Assembly (NCBI RefSeq): GCF_040784915.1
Contig: NZ_CP160797.1
Coordinates: forward strand, 1,503,001-1,567,000
Origin: Bacillus vallismortis
GTDB lineage: Bacteria > Bacillota > Bacilli > Bacillales > Bacillaceae
DNA length: 64,000 nt
Direction of reading: 5' to 3'
Shown here one piece after another: positions 26,472 through 34,133 of the stretch. Position numbers and translations under genes: made by a program. Each line of letters starts with the position of its first letter. The first letter of the stretch is position 1. The notes under the pieces are model-generated. The model was not told the origin of the DNA. It worked only from the letters and a program-made list of their open reading frames with translations, and did not search any database.

Positions 26472-27695
26472 ATGTTGGATCCACTTGATATTTTAACGAA
26501 CATTGATGATGTCCTTCCATATTACCAGGCGATTTTCAGTGCCGAGGAACAGAAGATCATCGGATATGAGGTGCTTGGACGAATTCTGGCAGATTCGGAA
26601 ATCCAAAGTCTCGGTCCCTTCTTTTTAGACGCTGGGATACCCGAAGAATATAAATTAGAGGTTGATAACAGAATTATCCGCCAAGCTCTTGACTGCTTTT
26701 TAGAGGCGGATTCTGATCTGCTGATTTTTATGAATCAGGATGCCAATCTGCTGATGCTTGATCATGGTGAAAGCTTTCTGGAGCTTTTGAAAGAGTATGA
26801 AGCAAAGGGAATCGAACTTCATCGTTTTGTGCTTGAAATTACGGAGCACAATTTTGAAGGGGATATGGAACAGCTCTACCATATGCTTGCCTACTATCGT
26901 ACATACGGAATTAAAATCGCAGTTGATAACATCGGGAAAGAAAGCAGCAACCTGGACAGAATCGCACTGCTTTCACCAGATCTGTTAAAAATCGATTTGC
27001 AGGCGCTGAAAGTATCACAGCCGTCACCGTCATATGAGCATGTGCTGTACAGTATATCTTTATTAGCGAGAAAAATCGGTGCGGCGCTGCTGTTTGAAGA
27101 CATTGAAGCGAACTTCCAGCTTCAGTACGCTTGGAGAAACGGAGGCCGCTATTTTCAGGGGTATTACTTGTTGTCTCCATCTGAAAAGTTTCTAGAGAGA
27201 GATGTATTGAAGCGAAGACTTAAGACTGAATTTCACCAATTTATTACACATGAGAAAAAGAAGCTTGAAACCGTCCATGAGCACTCTGAACAGTTTTACA
27301 AACGAGTGCATCAAGCTGTGACATCTTTAAGAAAAAACAATCTGTCTTCTGATGATGACTTTATTAAAAAGCTGGCGGAAGAGCTGACAGATTGCAGCTT
27401 TAGAATTTACATGTGTGATGAAGAAGGCGATCAGCTGACGGGAAATGTGTTTAAACAAGATGGAGAATGGATTTACCAGCCGGAATACGCGGAAAAGAAT
27501 TGGAGCTGGCGTCCTTATTTTCTGGAGAACATTATGAGAATGAGAAATCTCAGAAAAGGGTTTTTCAGTGATCTGTACAGTGATTTGGAAACAGGTGAAA
27601 TGATCAGAACGTTTTCGTATCCGATGGATCATCAGATGTATTTATTTATAGACTTGCCCTATTCTTATTTATATGAGCAGGATGGGTTGATTTAA
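26472..27695 (+). CDS. ykuI: YkuI, EAL-domain cyclic-di-GMP binding protein
   Basis: The protein has 407 residues and no membrane helix. The EAL domain covers about 20-245. Its signature reads EVLGR rather than EALLR, and later motifs include DLLIFMNQDANLL, FVLEITEHNF and KIAVDNIGKESSNLDRI. The C-terminal part (about 265-407) is a PAS-like sensor. B. subtilis YkuI binds cyclic di-GMP but has shown no phosphodiesterase activity, so it is treated as a receptor. The ATG follows AAGCAGGTGATA. It ends at a strong terminator just before the fsrA promoter. Confidence 0.93.
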   Translation: MLDPLDILTNIDDVLPYYQAIFSAEEQKIIGYEVLGRILADSEIQSLGPFFLDAGIPEEYKLEVDNRIIRQALDCFLEADSDLLIFMNQDANLLMLDHGESFLELLKEYEAKGIELHRFVLEITEHNFEGDMEQLYHMLAYYRTYGIKIAVDNIGKESSNLDRIALLSPDLLKIDLQALKVSQPSPSYEHVLYSISLLARKIGAALLFEDIEANFQLQYAWRNGGRYFQGYYLLSPSEKFLERDVLKRRLKTEFHQFITHEKKKLETVHEHSEQFYKRVHQAVTSLRKNNLSSDDDFIKKLAEELTDCSFRIYMCDEEGDQLTGNVFKQDGEWIYQPEYAEKNWSWRPYFLENIMRMRNLRKGFFSDLYSDLETGEMIRTFSYPMDHQMYLFIDLPYSYLYEQDGLI

Positions 27696-27720
27696 GCGGC
27701 TGAAAGGCCGTTTTTTTTTA
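27694..27720 (+). terminator. Terminator of ykuI
   Basis: CGGC/GCCG short stem followed by nine T residues. Confidence 0.8.
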
Positions 27721-27748
27721 TTAAATTGAAAAAAATATGTAAAAACGA

Positions 27749-27777
27749 TTGACATTGATACTGATAATCATTATCAT
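27749..27777 (+). promoter_or_regulatory. fsrA promoter with Fur box
   Basis: TTGACA, 17 bases, TATCAT. A perfect 7-1-7 Fur box, TGATAATCATTATCA (27762-27776), covers the spacer and the -10, so iron-loaded Fur would block RNA polymerase. Confidence 0.9.
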
Positions 27778-27783
27778 TTGTTT

Positions 27784-27870
27784 ATAGAGAGAACCTACTC
27801 TCTGTTCCCCAACCCCTCTATCAGATCAAGATCCGAAAAAGCTTGGCGCTACCCCCGCCAAGTTTTTTTT
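27784..27870 (+). ncRNA. fsrA: FsrA, Fur-regulated small RNA
   Basis: FsrA is the iron-sparing small RNA of B. subtilis, which represses translation of iron-rich enzymes during iron starvation with the FbpA-C proteins. The RNA is about 87 bases. It is C-rich and unpaired in the middle (GTTCCCCAACCCCTC), the part expected to bind ribosome sites. The 5' end can fold (AGAGAGA with TCTCTGT). The 3' end is a terminator, CTTGGCG pairing with CGCCAAG and eight T residues. Location between ykuI and ykuJ is that of fsrA in B. subtilis. No protein frame fits here. Confidence 0.92.
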
Positions 27871-27959
27871 ATTTACCAAAGCATAAGACAATCCACTGAA
27901 ACAATAAATCTTACTAGTGGAAAACGTTGAACGCCGGAGGAACAGAAATGGTAATTAGG

Positions 27960-28290
27960 AGCTGCGGGCTGTAGCTTTGATTTTACCGCGCCCGAACACC
28001 CCGATGCCAATGCGGCAGCGGCCGTGCAAGGTCTATTAGGCGGCGAATTCGCCGTGATGCCACTCTGAATCATTACATGTTCAAGTCGTTTAACTTTCGA
28101 AGCAAGAAGACATGAAAAACTGTTTTACGATCTCGTATCTCCAGTATGACGGGTCCAAGAGTTTAACCTAGAAGGACTCCAAAAGGGCGGGCCGATTTCA
28201 GATTTCAGAGAACGCCGGAGGAATTTGCATCAGGAATATCAAAAGAAAATGTTTAGGAAGTTGCAAATAGGCTTTTTGATTCTGAGGGTA
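27960..28290 (+). pseudogene. Remnant of a manganese catalase gene
   Basis: Pieces of a manganese (non-haem) catalase remain in order but in changing frames. First comes PEHPDANAAAAVQGLLGGEF, then LNHYMFKSFNFRSKK after a frameshift, then EKLFYDLVS after another, all from the N-terminal metal-binding region. Most of the middle of the roughly 280-residue protein is gone. Then follows KGGPISDF and, in another frame, PEEFASGIS with an internal stop and EVANRLF, which are C-terminal sequences of the family. There are at least three stops and three shifts. A 14-base direct repeat, GAACGCCGGAGGAA, occurs at 27929 and 28210. No functional product is possible. Confidence 0.78.
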
Positions 28291-28496
28291 TATCAAAAAA
28301 ATCATAATTGTGTGCATGACATTCAAAAAAAGCCTCAAACTAATTAAAAATAGTTTTTTCACTTTTTTTCTTTTCTTAAATTCAGCAGGGAAAATGCCAT
28401 CCTGTCCGACTTTATGGTATGATGCTCAATAGAACTTGTATTATAATAAATACTTGTTGATTTGAAGTTGCTTTTTGAAAGGAGTCTTTTTTTAGA

Positions 28497-28736
28497 ATGT
28501 CACAATTAATGGGTATCATCACACGGCTGCAAAGTCTGCAAGAAACAGCGGAAGCGGCTAACGAGCCAATGCAGCGTTATTTCGAAGTAAATGGTGAGAA
28601 AATATGCAGTGTTAAATATTTCGAAAAAAATCAAACGTTTGAGCTGACGGTTTTCCAAAAAGGTGAAAAACCTAACACATATCCGTTTGATAATATCGAC
28701 ATGGTTTCCATCGAAATCTTTGAACTTCTTCAGTAA
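28497..28736 (+). CDS. ykuJ: YkuJ, small conserved protein
   Basis: The protein has 79 residues and is soluble. It contains MSQLMGIITRLQSLQETAEAAN, then a beta-rich part (RYFEVNGEKICSVKYFEKNQTFELTVF) and ends FDNIDMVSIEIFELLQ. It belongs to a small conserved family of Firmicutes without assigned reaction. The ATG lies 14 bases after AAAGGAG, a long spacing. It is followed in the same direction by ykuK. Confidence 0.85.
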   Translation: MSQLMGIITRLQSLQETAEAANEPMQRYFEVNGEKICSVKYFEKNQTFELTVFQKGEKPNTYPFDNIDMVSIEIFELLQ

Positions 28737-28846
28737 GATTCCTGAAATAGGGGGAACCAGCTCTCGCTTCTGCAAAAAGTAATCGCAATAAACGATAAGG
28801 AACATACTTGTTTCATGGTTGTAAATCCTTGAAAAGGAGTGTCGGC

Positions 28847-29365
28847 ATGGCTGATTCTTTTCTGTTTTATAATCTTTCAGAAGCACAGATGACCTTTCAA
28901 GATGTGATGGAACGGCTTAAAGCCTTTATTCGAAAGGACCCCCGTTCCTCCTATGTGTTATCTATTGGAACTGATTCACAGGTTTACCGCGATTACACAA
29001 AGTTTATTACCGCATTGCATTTGCATCGTACAGGCAAGGGAGCTTGGGGCTGCTTGAAAAATCATACAGTCGACAGACCCATACATAGCCTTCGGGAGAA
29101 GATTTCGTTAGAAACGGCGTACAGCCAAGAAACGGCCGCTTATATTCTTGATGGACACTTAATGGATATTACCGATCTGCTCCTGCCCTTTACCGGTGAG
29201 GGAGCGGATCTTACCTTTGAGGTCCACTTGGATATTGGGAAAAAAGGGCTTACAAAAGAACTGATTCAAGAAATGACAGGACGCATCACTTCCATGGGGA
29301 TAGAGGCAAAAATTAAACCGGATTCATACACTGCCTTCAGCTATGCAAATCGTTTCACAAAATAA
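28847..29365 (+). CDS. ykuK: YkuK, RNase H-like fold protein (DUF458)
   Basis: The start is the ATG after AAAAGGAGTG, giving 172 residues (MADSFLFYNLSEAQ). An in-frame ATG 13 codons earlier lacks a ribosome site. Conserved acidic residues in IGTDSQVY and in VHLDIGKKGLTKELI resemble the RNase H-like fold of this family, but the biochemical role is unknown. It lies 110 bases after ykuJ in the same direction and may share its transcript. Confidence 0.85.
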   Translation: MADSFLFYNLSEAQMTFQDVMERLKAFIRKDPRSSYVLSIGTDSQVYRDYTKFITALHLHRTGKGAWGCLKNHTVDRPIHSLREKISLETAYSQETAAYILDGHLMDITDLLLPFTGEGADLTFEVHLDIGKKGLTKELIQEMTGRITSMGIEAKIKPDSYTAFSYANRFTK

Positions 29366-29388
29366 TTCCGGCTGAAAAGCCAAGGGAA

Positions 29389-29396
29389 TTGTCGAA
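29389..29396. promoter_or_regulatory. Spo0A box before abbA
   Basis: TTGTCGAA is an exact match to the Spo0A box (TTTGTCRAA core). It lies upstream of the abbA -35, as expected for activation; abbA is a known Spo0A target. Confidence 0.8.
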
Positions 29397-29404
29397 TTAT
29401 GCGG

Positions 29405-29433
29405 TTGACGTTTGTTTTCTGATTACTTATTCT
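29405..29433 (+). promoter_or_regulatory. SigA promoter of abbA
   Basis: TTGACG, 17 bases, TATTCT. Confidence 0.65.
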
Positions 29434-29498
29434 AGCGGTAGAGCTGAAAGTAAGTTGTCTTGCTTTCAGAGGTATTCAGTATAAAACAGGGGGCCTGA

Positions 29499-29696
29499 TT
29501 GCGAATGAGTCTTATCGGTGAACGATTTACAGAAGAAGAACAAAAACTTCTGCTGAATATCCTGATCAACCATGAGTATGCTATCGAGCTTTTAAGCAGT
29601 GAGATCAACGATATAGAGACAGGAACCAAAAACGTTGACGGAACCACCTACAAAAAACTTGTAACACTATACGACCGATTTCGATTTGAAAATTAA
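29499..29696 (+). CDS. abbA: AbbA, anti-repressor of AbrB
   Basis: AbbA binds AbrB and keeps it off DNA, releasing transition-state and biofilm genes when Spo0A is active. The 65-residue protein starts at TTG (LRMSLIGERFTEEEQ) after GGGGGCC; the ATG two codons later is also possible. It is acidic, helical, and mimics DNA in the family. It sits behind a Spo0A box and SigA promoter and ends at a hairpin terminator. The AbrB paralog Abh is encoded 33 kb further on in this window. Confidence 0.94.
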   Translation: MRMSLIGERFTEEEQKLLLNILINHEYAIELLSSEINDIETGTKNVDGTTYKKLVTLYDRFRFEN

Positions 29697-29713
29697 TGGA
29701 GCACTCTATAATT

Positions 29714-29740
29714 GATACTCGTATAAAGAGTATCTTTTTT
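29714..29740 (+). terminator. Terminator of abbA
   Basis: GATACTC pairs with GAGTATC, followed by TTTTTT. Confidence 0.85.
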
Positions 29741-29755
29741 ATTGAAAGGAAACTT

Positions 29756-29763
29756 TTCGACAA
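29756..29763. promoter_or_regulatory. Candidate Spo0A box before darB
   Basis: TTCGACAA is the reverse complement of TTGTCGAA. It lies about 70 bases before the darB start; regulation is inferred only from the match. Confidence 0.4.
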
Positions 29764-29834
29764 TTATTGATAAAGCTTATATTATTGTAGTATAGGGAAT
29801 GTATTGTTGATGAAAATGAAAAGGGGTCGAAAAC

Positions 29835-30278
29835 ATGATAAGCTTACAATCAGACCAGCTTCTTGAGGCAACAGTCGGACAATTTATGATTGAGGCGGAC
29901 AAAGTAGCGCACGTTCAAGTCGGCAACAACCTTGAGCACGCGTTATTAGTGTTGACAAAAACCGGATACACAGCCATCCCGGTTCTAGATGCTTCCTATC
30001 GTTTACATGGTTTAATCGGTACAAATATGATTATGAACAGCATTTTTGGGCTTGAGCGAATTGAGTTTGAAAAGCTTGACCAGATTACGGTTGAGGAAGT
30101 TATGCTGACAGACATTCCGCGCCTCCATATAAATGATCCAATTATGAAGGGATTCAGCATGGTCATTAATAACGGATTTGTCTGTGTTGAAAATGATGAA
30201 CAGGTGTTTGAAGGGATTTTCACGAGAAGAGTGGTATTAAAGGAGTTAAATAAACACATACGATCATTGAATAAGTAG
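29835..30278 (+). CDS. darB: DarB (YkuL), CBS-domain cyclic-di-AMP receptor
   Basis: DarB binds cyclic di-AMP; when free of it, the protein stimulates the (p)ppGpp synthetase Rel and pyruvate carboxylase, linking potassium supply to metabolism. The protein has 147 residues and is almost entirely two CBS motifs. These are about 20-75 (ALLVLTKTGYTAIPVLDASYRLHGLIG) and about 85-145 (LHINDPIMKGFSMVINNGFVCVENDEQVFEGIFTRRVVL). The ATG follows AAAAGGGG. It is monocistronic, downstream of abbA, with a candidate Spo0A box. Confidence 0.93.
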   Translation: MISLQSDQLLEATVGQFMIEADKVAHVQVGNNLEHALLVLTKTGYTAIPVLDASYRLHGLIGTNMIMNSIFGLERIEFEKLDQITVEEVMLTDIPRLHINDPIMKGFSMVINNGFVCVENDEQVFEGIFTRRVVLKELNKHIRSLNK

Positions 30279-30297
30279 GCTTTGCGGCCTATTTTCA
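30274..30297 (+). terminator. Weak terminator after darB
   Basis: TAGGC pairs with GCCTA, followed by TTTTC. Confidence 0.5.
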
Positions 30298-30424
30298 TTA
30301 TATTGGCAGAGCAACAAAGAAAGCGCATACATATTTTAAACCGGAAAAGGACTTGAATCAGCCCCAGAGAGTTTATTAGAATGGGAGATAAGAAAAACTT
30401 ATTGATCATAAAAAGGAGGACGAC

Positions 30425-31306
30425 ATGCAGCTTCAAGAGCTTCATATGCTCGTAGTTTTAGCTGAGGAGTTAAATATGAGAAAGGCGGCGGATCGGCTTT
30501 TTGTATCTCAGCCGGCTTTATCTCAGCGTTTACAAACGATTGAAAAGGCGTGGGGCACAAAAATCTTTTTACGGTCTCAAAAAGGATTAACGGTAACCCC
30601 AGCCGGTGAGAAAATCATTCAGTTTGCGAATGATGCAACGTTAGAGCAGGAAAGAATAAGAGAAAATATTGATGAGCTCGAAGGTGAAATTCACGGCACA
30701 TTGAAGCTTGCTGTCGCCTCGATAATCGGCCAGCATTGGCTCCCTAAAGTCCTGAAGACGTATGTGGAAAAGTACCCGAACGCAAAGGTCTCGCTTATTA
30801 CCGGCTGGAGCAGCGAAATGCTGAAAAGTTTATATGAGGATCAGGTTCATATCGGCATTATAAGAGGAAACCCTGAGTGGAAGGGCCGTAAAGATTACTT
30901 AATGACAGATCACCTGTATTTAGTGGACACTGAAATTTCCTGCATCGAAGATATTGCCCATACAGAACGGCCGTTTATCCAGTTTAAAAGTGACAGCACT
31001 TATTTTCAGGAAATTCAGCACTGGTGGCATCAAAAATTTAAAACGTCGCCAAAACAGACGATATTGGTTGATCAGATTGAAACGTGCAAACAGATGGCGC
31101 TGCATGGAATCGGTTATGCCATTTTGCCGTCAGTTACTCTTCAAAACGAAGATAAAGTCAATAAAATGCCTCTGTTAGACACAAAAGAGCATCCGATTGG
31201 GCGGGATACATGGCTATTAGGCTATGAACCTGCCTTTGAGCTGAAGCAAGTTCAAGCTTTTGTTCAAGTCATAAAGGATATGTTGGATCAAGAAAATCCA
31301 TTTTAA
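30425..31306 (+). CDS. ccpC: CcpC, LysR-type regulator of citrate cycle genes
   Basis: CcpC represses citrate synthase and aconitase genes and releases them when citrate is abundant. The protein has 293 residues. The N-terminal winged helix is typical of LysR proteins: LQELHMLVVLAEELNMRKAADRLFVSQPALSQRLQTIEK. A linker helix and an effector domain (about 90-293) follow. The ATG follows AAAGGAGG. It stands alone and ends at a terminator. Confidence 0.93.
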   Translation: MQLQELHMLVVLAEELNMRKAADRLFVSQPALSQRLQTIEKAWGTKIFLRSQKGLTVTPAGEKIIQFANDATLEQERIRENIDELEGEIHGTLKLAVASIIGQHWLPKVLKTYVEKYPNAKVSLITGWSSEMLKSLYEDQVHIGIIRGNPEWKGRKDYLMTDHLYLVDTEISCIEDIAHTERPFIQFKSDSTYFQEIQHWWHQKFKTSPKQTILVDQIETCKQMALHGIGYAILPSVTLQNEDKVNKMPLLDTKEHPIGRDTWLLGYEPAFELKQVQAFVQVIKDMLDQENPF

Positions 31307-31331
31307 AAGACAGCGATATGCTGTCTTTTTT
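31305..31331 (+). terminator. Terminator of ccpC
   Basis: AAAAGACAG pairs with CTGTCTTTT. Confidence 0.85.
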
Positions 31332-31341
31332 AATTTGTATA

Positions 31342-31400
31342 TTGACAATGAAAATCATTATCATTTAAAGTGATACATATGATATTGAAAATCATTATCA
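31342..31400 (+). promoter_or_regulatory. Promoter of ykuNOP with two Fur boxes
   Basis: TTGACA is a clear -35; the -10 is weak (TTTAAA). Two identical Fur boxes, TGAAAATCATTATCA, lie at 31349-31363 and 31386-31400, covering the promoter and early leader. Confidence 0.85.
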
Positions 31401-31417
31401 ATTGATGAGGTGATAAC

Positions 31418-31894
31418 ATGGCTAAAGCCTTGATTACATATGCCAGTATGTCAGGAAATACAGAAGACATTGCGGCTGTTATAAGAGATACATTTCAGGA
31501 ATATGAGTTGGACATTGACTGCATCGAGATAGATGACGCGGATGTATCTGCTCTGACCTCCTATGATTACGTGCTGATTGGCACCTATACATGGGGAGAC
31601 GGCGATTTGCCTTACGAAGCGGAGGACTTTTTTGAAGAGGTCAAACAGCTTCAGCTTAATGGCTTAAAAACAGCCTGCTTCGGATCTGGCGATTATTCTT
31701 ATCCAAAGTTTTGTGAGGCGGTTAATTTGTTTAGTGCCATGCTGCAAGAGGCGGGGGCTGCTGTTTATCAGGAAACTTTGAAAGTCGAACTGGCGCCTGA
31801 AACAGAGGAGGATGTGGAAAGCTGCCGAGCGTTTGCGAGAGGTTTTCTTGCATGGGCAGATTATTTGAACAAGGAAAAAATCCATGTTTCATAA
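31418..31894 (+). CDS. ykuN: YkuN, short-chain flavodoxin
   Basis: This cytoplasmic electron carrier of 158 residues replaces ferredoxin when iron is scarce. The FMN phosphate loop reads TYASMSGNTEDIA, and flavin-ring contacts lie in GTYTWGDGDLPYEAEDF and FGSGDYSYPKFCEAV. In B. subtilis YkuN and YkuP can donate electrons to fatty-acid desaturase, cytochrome P450 BioI and nitric oxide synthase. The ATG follows GAGGTGATA. It is the first gene of ykuNOP; its end overlaps ykuO by 11 bases. Two Fur boxes stand upstream. Confidence 0.95.
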   Translation: MAKALITYASMSGNTEDIAAVIRDTFQEYELDIDCIEIDDADVSALTSYDYVLIGTYTWGDGDLPYEAEDFFEEVKQLQLNGLKTACFGSGDYSYPKFCEAVNLFSAMLQEAGAAVYQETLKVELAPETEEDVESCRAFARGFLAWADYLNKEKIHVS

Positions 31895-32777
31895 AGGAGC
31901 GACTGCTGTCACAGCATCGGTATTTTCTGGTTATTTTGTGGCGGTACAAAGAGAAGGCATTTTTCATTATTCTTTGGAGCAGGGCTGGAGAAAGCTTTTT
32001 CGTTTGAAAAGCAAAATACATTGCATCAGTTACATAGGGCCTTACTTATTTGGCGTCGGTGAAAAGGGAACGGTGATTCGCTCGTCTGACGAAGGGAAAA
32101 CCTGGACGATATCGAGTTTTCCGACAAATGCAGCAGTGTGGGCGATTACCGGCCGAAACGACGGGGTTGTCTGCGCTCACGGCAAGCATTGCGTTTATGT
32201 ATCGGATGATTTTGGGGTTTCGTGGCGCGTAGCCAAACCTTTTGCAGAATTTGATCACCCGCCTGTTATTCGTTCGTTGTGTCTGCACGGCGGCAGTCTT
32301 TTTATCGGCACGCAAATACACAAATATTTTGGAGGCATTTGGGCTTACGATTTTAAACGTGGCACTGTCCAAATCGTTAAAAAAGAAGAAACCCGGATGA
32401 CGGCATCCATGCTCGTGTTCAATGAAAAATGGCTGGTGGCGGCGATGGGGTCTGTGAAAGGAAAGCACGGTGCTGTCACTGTACGGAATATGTTGACTGA
32501 CGAAGAATTCACTATACAATCCAGCATGATTAGAAAAGAAGAATCATTCCTTGATATTTCAGAGGATGATGGAATTATATATGTTACTACAACGCAAGAT
32601 GAAAATGGTTATTCGAGAATTTACCAGGCTGATCTCGGAGCCAGGTCGTTGAAATGGTTCGATACCGTTAAGGGGCATGGATGGAGAGTGGCCAATCGGA
32701 AAGAGAATTTCTTTTGTGCAGGCTTGTATGAATGTAAATTTGTCCAGCCGTACGAAGTTTCAGCAATGATTCATTAG
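31884..32777 (+). CDS. ykuO: YkuO, Asp-box beta-propeller-like protein of unknown function
   Basis: The protein has 297 residues and no signal peptide, so it is likely cytoplasmic. Two Asp-box motifs (SxDxGxxW) are visible: SSDEGKTW at 67-74 and SDDFGVSW at 107-114. Alternating short beta-strand segments such as GPYLFGVGEKGTVIRS, DGVVCAHGKHCVYVS and GIIYVTTTQDENGYSRIYQ suggest a propeller fold like those of sialidase relatives, but no catalytic set is seen. It is coupled to ykuN by overlap and lies 15 bases before ykuP, so it shares Fur control. Its role beside the two flavodoxins is unknown. Confidence 0.88.
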   Translation: MFHKGATAVTASVFSGYFVAVQREGIFHYSLEQGWRKLFRLKSKIHCISYIGPYLFGVGEKGTVIRSSDEGKTWTISSFPTNAAVWAITGRNDGVVCAHGKHCVYVSDDFGVSWRVAKPFAEFDHPPVIRSLCLHGGSLFIGTQIHKYFGGIWAYDFKRGTVQIVKKEETRMTASMLVFNEKWLVAAMGSVKGKHGAVTVRNMLTDEEFTIQSSMIRKEESFLDISEDDGIIYVTTTQDENGYSRIYQADLGARSLKWFDTVKGHGWRVANRKENFFCAGLYECKFVQPYEVSAMIH

Positions 32778-32792
32778 AGGAGGAAAATAGAA

Positions 32793-33248
32793 TTGGGAAA
32801 GATTTTGCTCGTTTATGCAACAATGTCAGGCAACACTGAAGCAATGGCAGATTTGATTGAGAAGGGGCTTCAAGAGGCGGAAGCGGAAGCAGACCGTTTC
32901 GAAGCGATGGATATTGATGATGCACAGCTGTTAAACGAATATGATCATATTATTATGGGAACCTATACGTGGGGAGACGGAGATCTGCCTGATGAATTTT
33001 TAGACCTTGCTGAAGACATGGATGAGATTGATTTTTCCGGCAAATCATGTGCTGTATTCGGTTCCGGTGATACTGCATATGAATTTTTCTGCGGAGCAGT
33101 TGATACGCTCGAAGCAAAAATAAAAGAACGCGGAGGCGAAATTGTGCTGCCTTCAGTTAAAATCGAAAATAATCCAGAAGGTGAAGAAGAGGAAGAATTA
33201 ATGGAGTTCGGGAGACAATTCGCAAAGAAAAGCGGATGCGCTGTCTAA
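32793..33248 (+). CDS. ykuP: YkuP, short-chain flavodoxin
   Basis: The protein has 151 residues from a TTG (LGKILLVYATMSGNTEAM) after GAGGAGG. It has the FMN loop YATMSGNTE, the flavin-contact loop GTYTWGDGDLPDEFLD and FGSGDTAYEFFCGAVD. It is a close paralog of YkuN and is more acidic, and serves as an electron carrier under iron starvation. It is the last gene of ykuNOP, followed by a terminator. Confidence 0.95.
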   Translation: MGKILLVYATMSGNTEAMADLIEKGLQEAEAEADRFEAMDIDDAQLLNEYDHIIMGTYTWGDGDLPDEFLDLAEDMDEIDFSGKSCAVFGSGDTAYEFFCGAVDTLEAKIKERGGEIVLPSVKIENNPEGEEEEELMEFGRQFAKKSGCAV

Positions 33249-33257
33249 TCGCCCAAT

Positions 33258-33288
33258 GGGAACTGCTAAAGCGGCTGTTCCTTTTTTT
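33258..33288 (+). terminator. Terminator of ykuNOP
   Basis: GGAAC pairs with GTTCC around an inner GC/GC stem, followed by seven T residues. Confidence 0.7.
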
Positions 33289-33352
33289 CTTGTCTTTGCA
33301 TCTTTCCTTTGATACAGTAATGAGGTAGAAAATCAGGAGGAGGACTTTACAT

Positions 33353-34063
33353 ATGAAAATGATGGACGCAAATGAAATTATTTCATTTATTCAAAATAGT
33401 ACAAAATCTACACCTGTAAAGGTTTACGTGAAGGGTGAGCTGGAAGGAATCAATTTCGGCGAATCTGCGAAAGCTTTTATCAACGGAAACACTGGTGTCG
33501 TTTTCGGTGAATGGAGCGAAATCCAAACAGCAATTGAAGAAAATCAAAGCAAAATCGAAGACTATGTGGTTGAAAATGACCGCCGCAATTCTGCGATTCC
33601 AATGCTTGACCTTAAAAATATCAAAGCGCGTATCGAGCCGGGCGCGATCATTCGTGACCAAGTTGAAATCGGTGATAATGCAGTCATCATGATGGGTGCC
33701 TCTATCAATATCGGTTCAGTCATTGGCGAAGGTACAATGATTGATATGAACGTTGTCCTTGGCGGACGAGCTACTGTCGGTAAAAACTGCCATATCGGAG
33801 CGGGTTCAGTACTTGCGGGCGTTATTGAGCCGCCATCCGCTCAACCGGTTGTCATTGAAGACGATGTTGTGATCGGCGCAAATGCTGTTGTTCTTGAAGG
33901 CGTAACAGTAGGTAAAGGAGCCGTTGTTGCTGCGGGCGCGATCGTCGTAAACGATGTTGAGCCATATACTGTCGTTGCGGGAACACCTGCTAAAAAAATC
34001 AAAGACATTGATGAGAAAACAAAAGGCAAAACTGAGATCAAACAGGAATTACGCCAGCTGTAA
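33353..34063 (+). CDS. dapH: DapH (YkuQ), tetrahydrodipicolinate N-acetyltransferase
   Basis: DapH acetylates tetrahydrodipicolinate with acetyl-CoA, the first step of the acetyl branch to diaminopimelate, needed for peptidoglycan, lysine and spore dipicolinate. The protein has 236 residues. The N-terminal part (about 1-85) is helical and mixed. From about 88 on there are left-handed parallel beta-helix hexapeptide repeats ([50 protein letters not shown]), as in trimeric acyltransferases. The ATG follows AGGAGGAGG. The next gene, dapL, performs the last step; a hairpin lies between them. Confidence 0.95.
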   Translation: MKMMDANEIISFIQNSTKSTPVKVYVKGELEGINFGESAKAFINGNTGVVFGEWSEIQTAIEENQSKIEDYVVENDRRNSAIPMLDLKNIKARIEPGAIIRDQVEIGDNAVIMMGASINIGSVIGEGTMIDMNVVLGGRATVGKNCHIGAGSVLAGVIEPPSAQPVVIEDDVVIGANAVVLEGVTVGKGAVVAAGAIVVNDVEPYTVVAGTPAKKIKDIDEKTKGKTEIKQELRQL

Positions 34064-34080
34064 CAAATCGTTTGATGAAA

Positions 34081-34113
34081 AAAGGCGTGGATGATATATC
34101 CACGCCTTATTCG
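34081..34113 (+). terminator. Hairpin between dapH and dapL
   Basis: AAAGGCGTGGAT pairs with ATCCACGCCTT. The T-run is broken (TTATTCGTAT), so termination may be partial. Confidence 0.6.
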
Positions 34114-34133
34114 TATAGGCAGGAGGAATGAAA

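Noticed and set aside
27873..28073. Minus-strand frame of 66 codons after fsrA
   Set aside because: It is antisense to the manganese catalase remnant and has no ribosome site.
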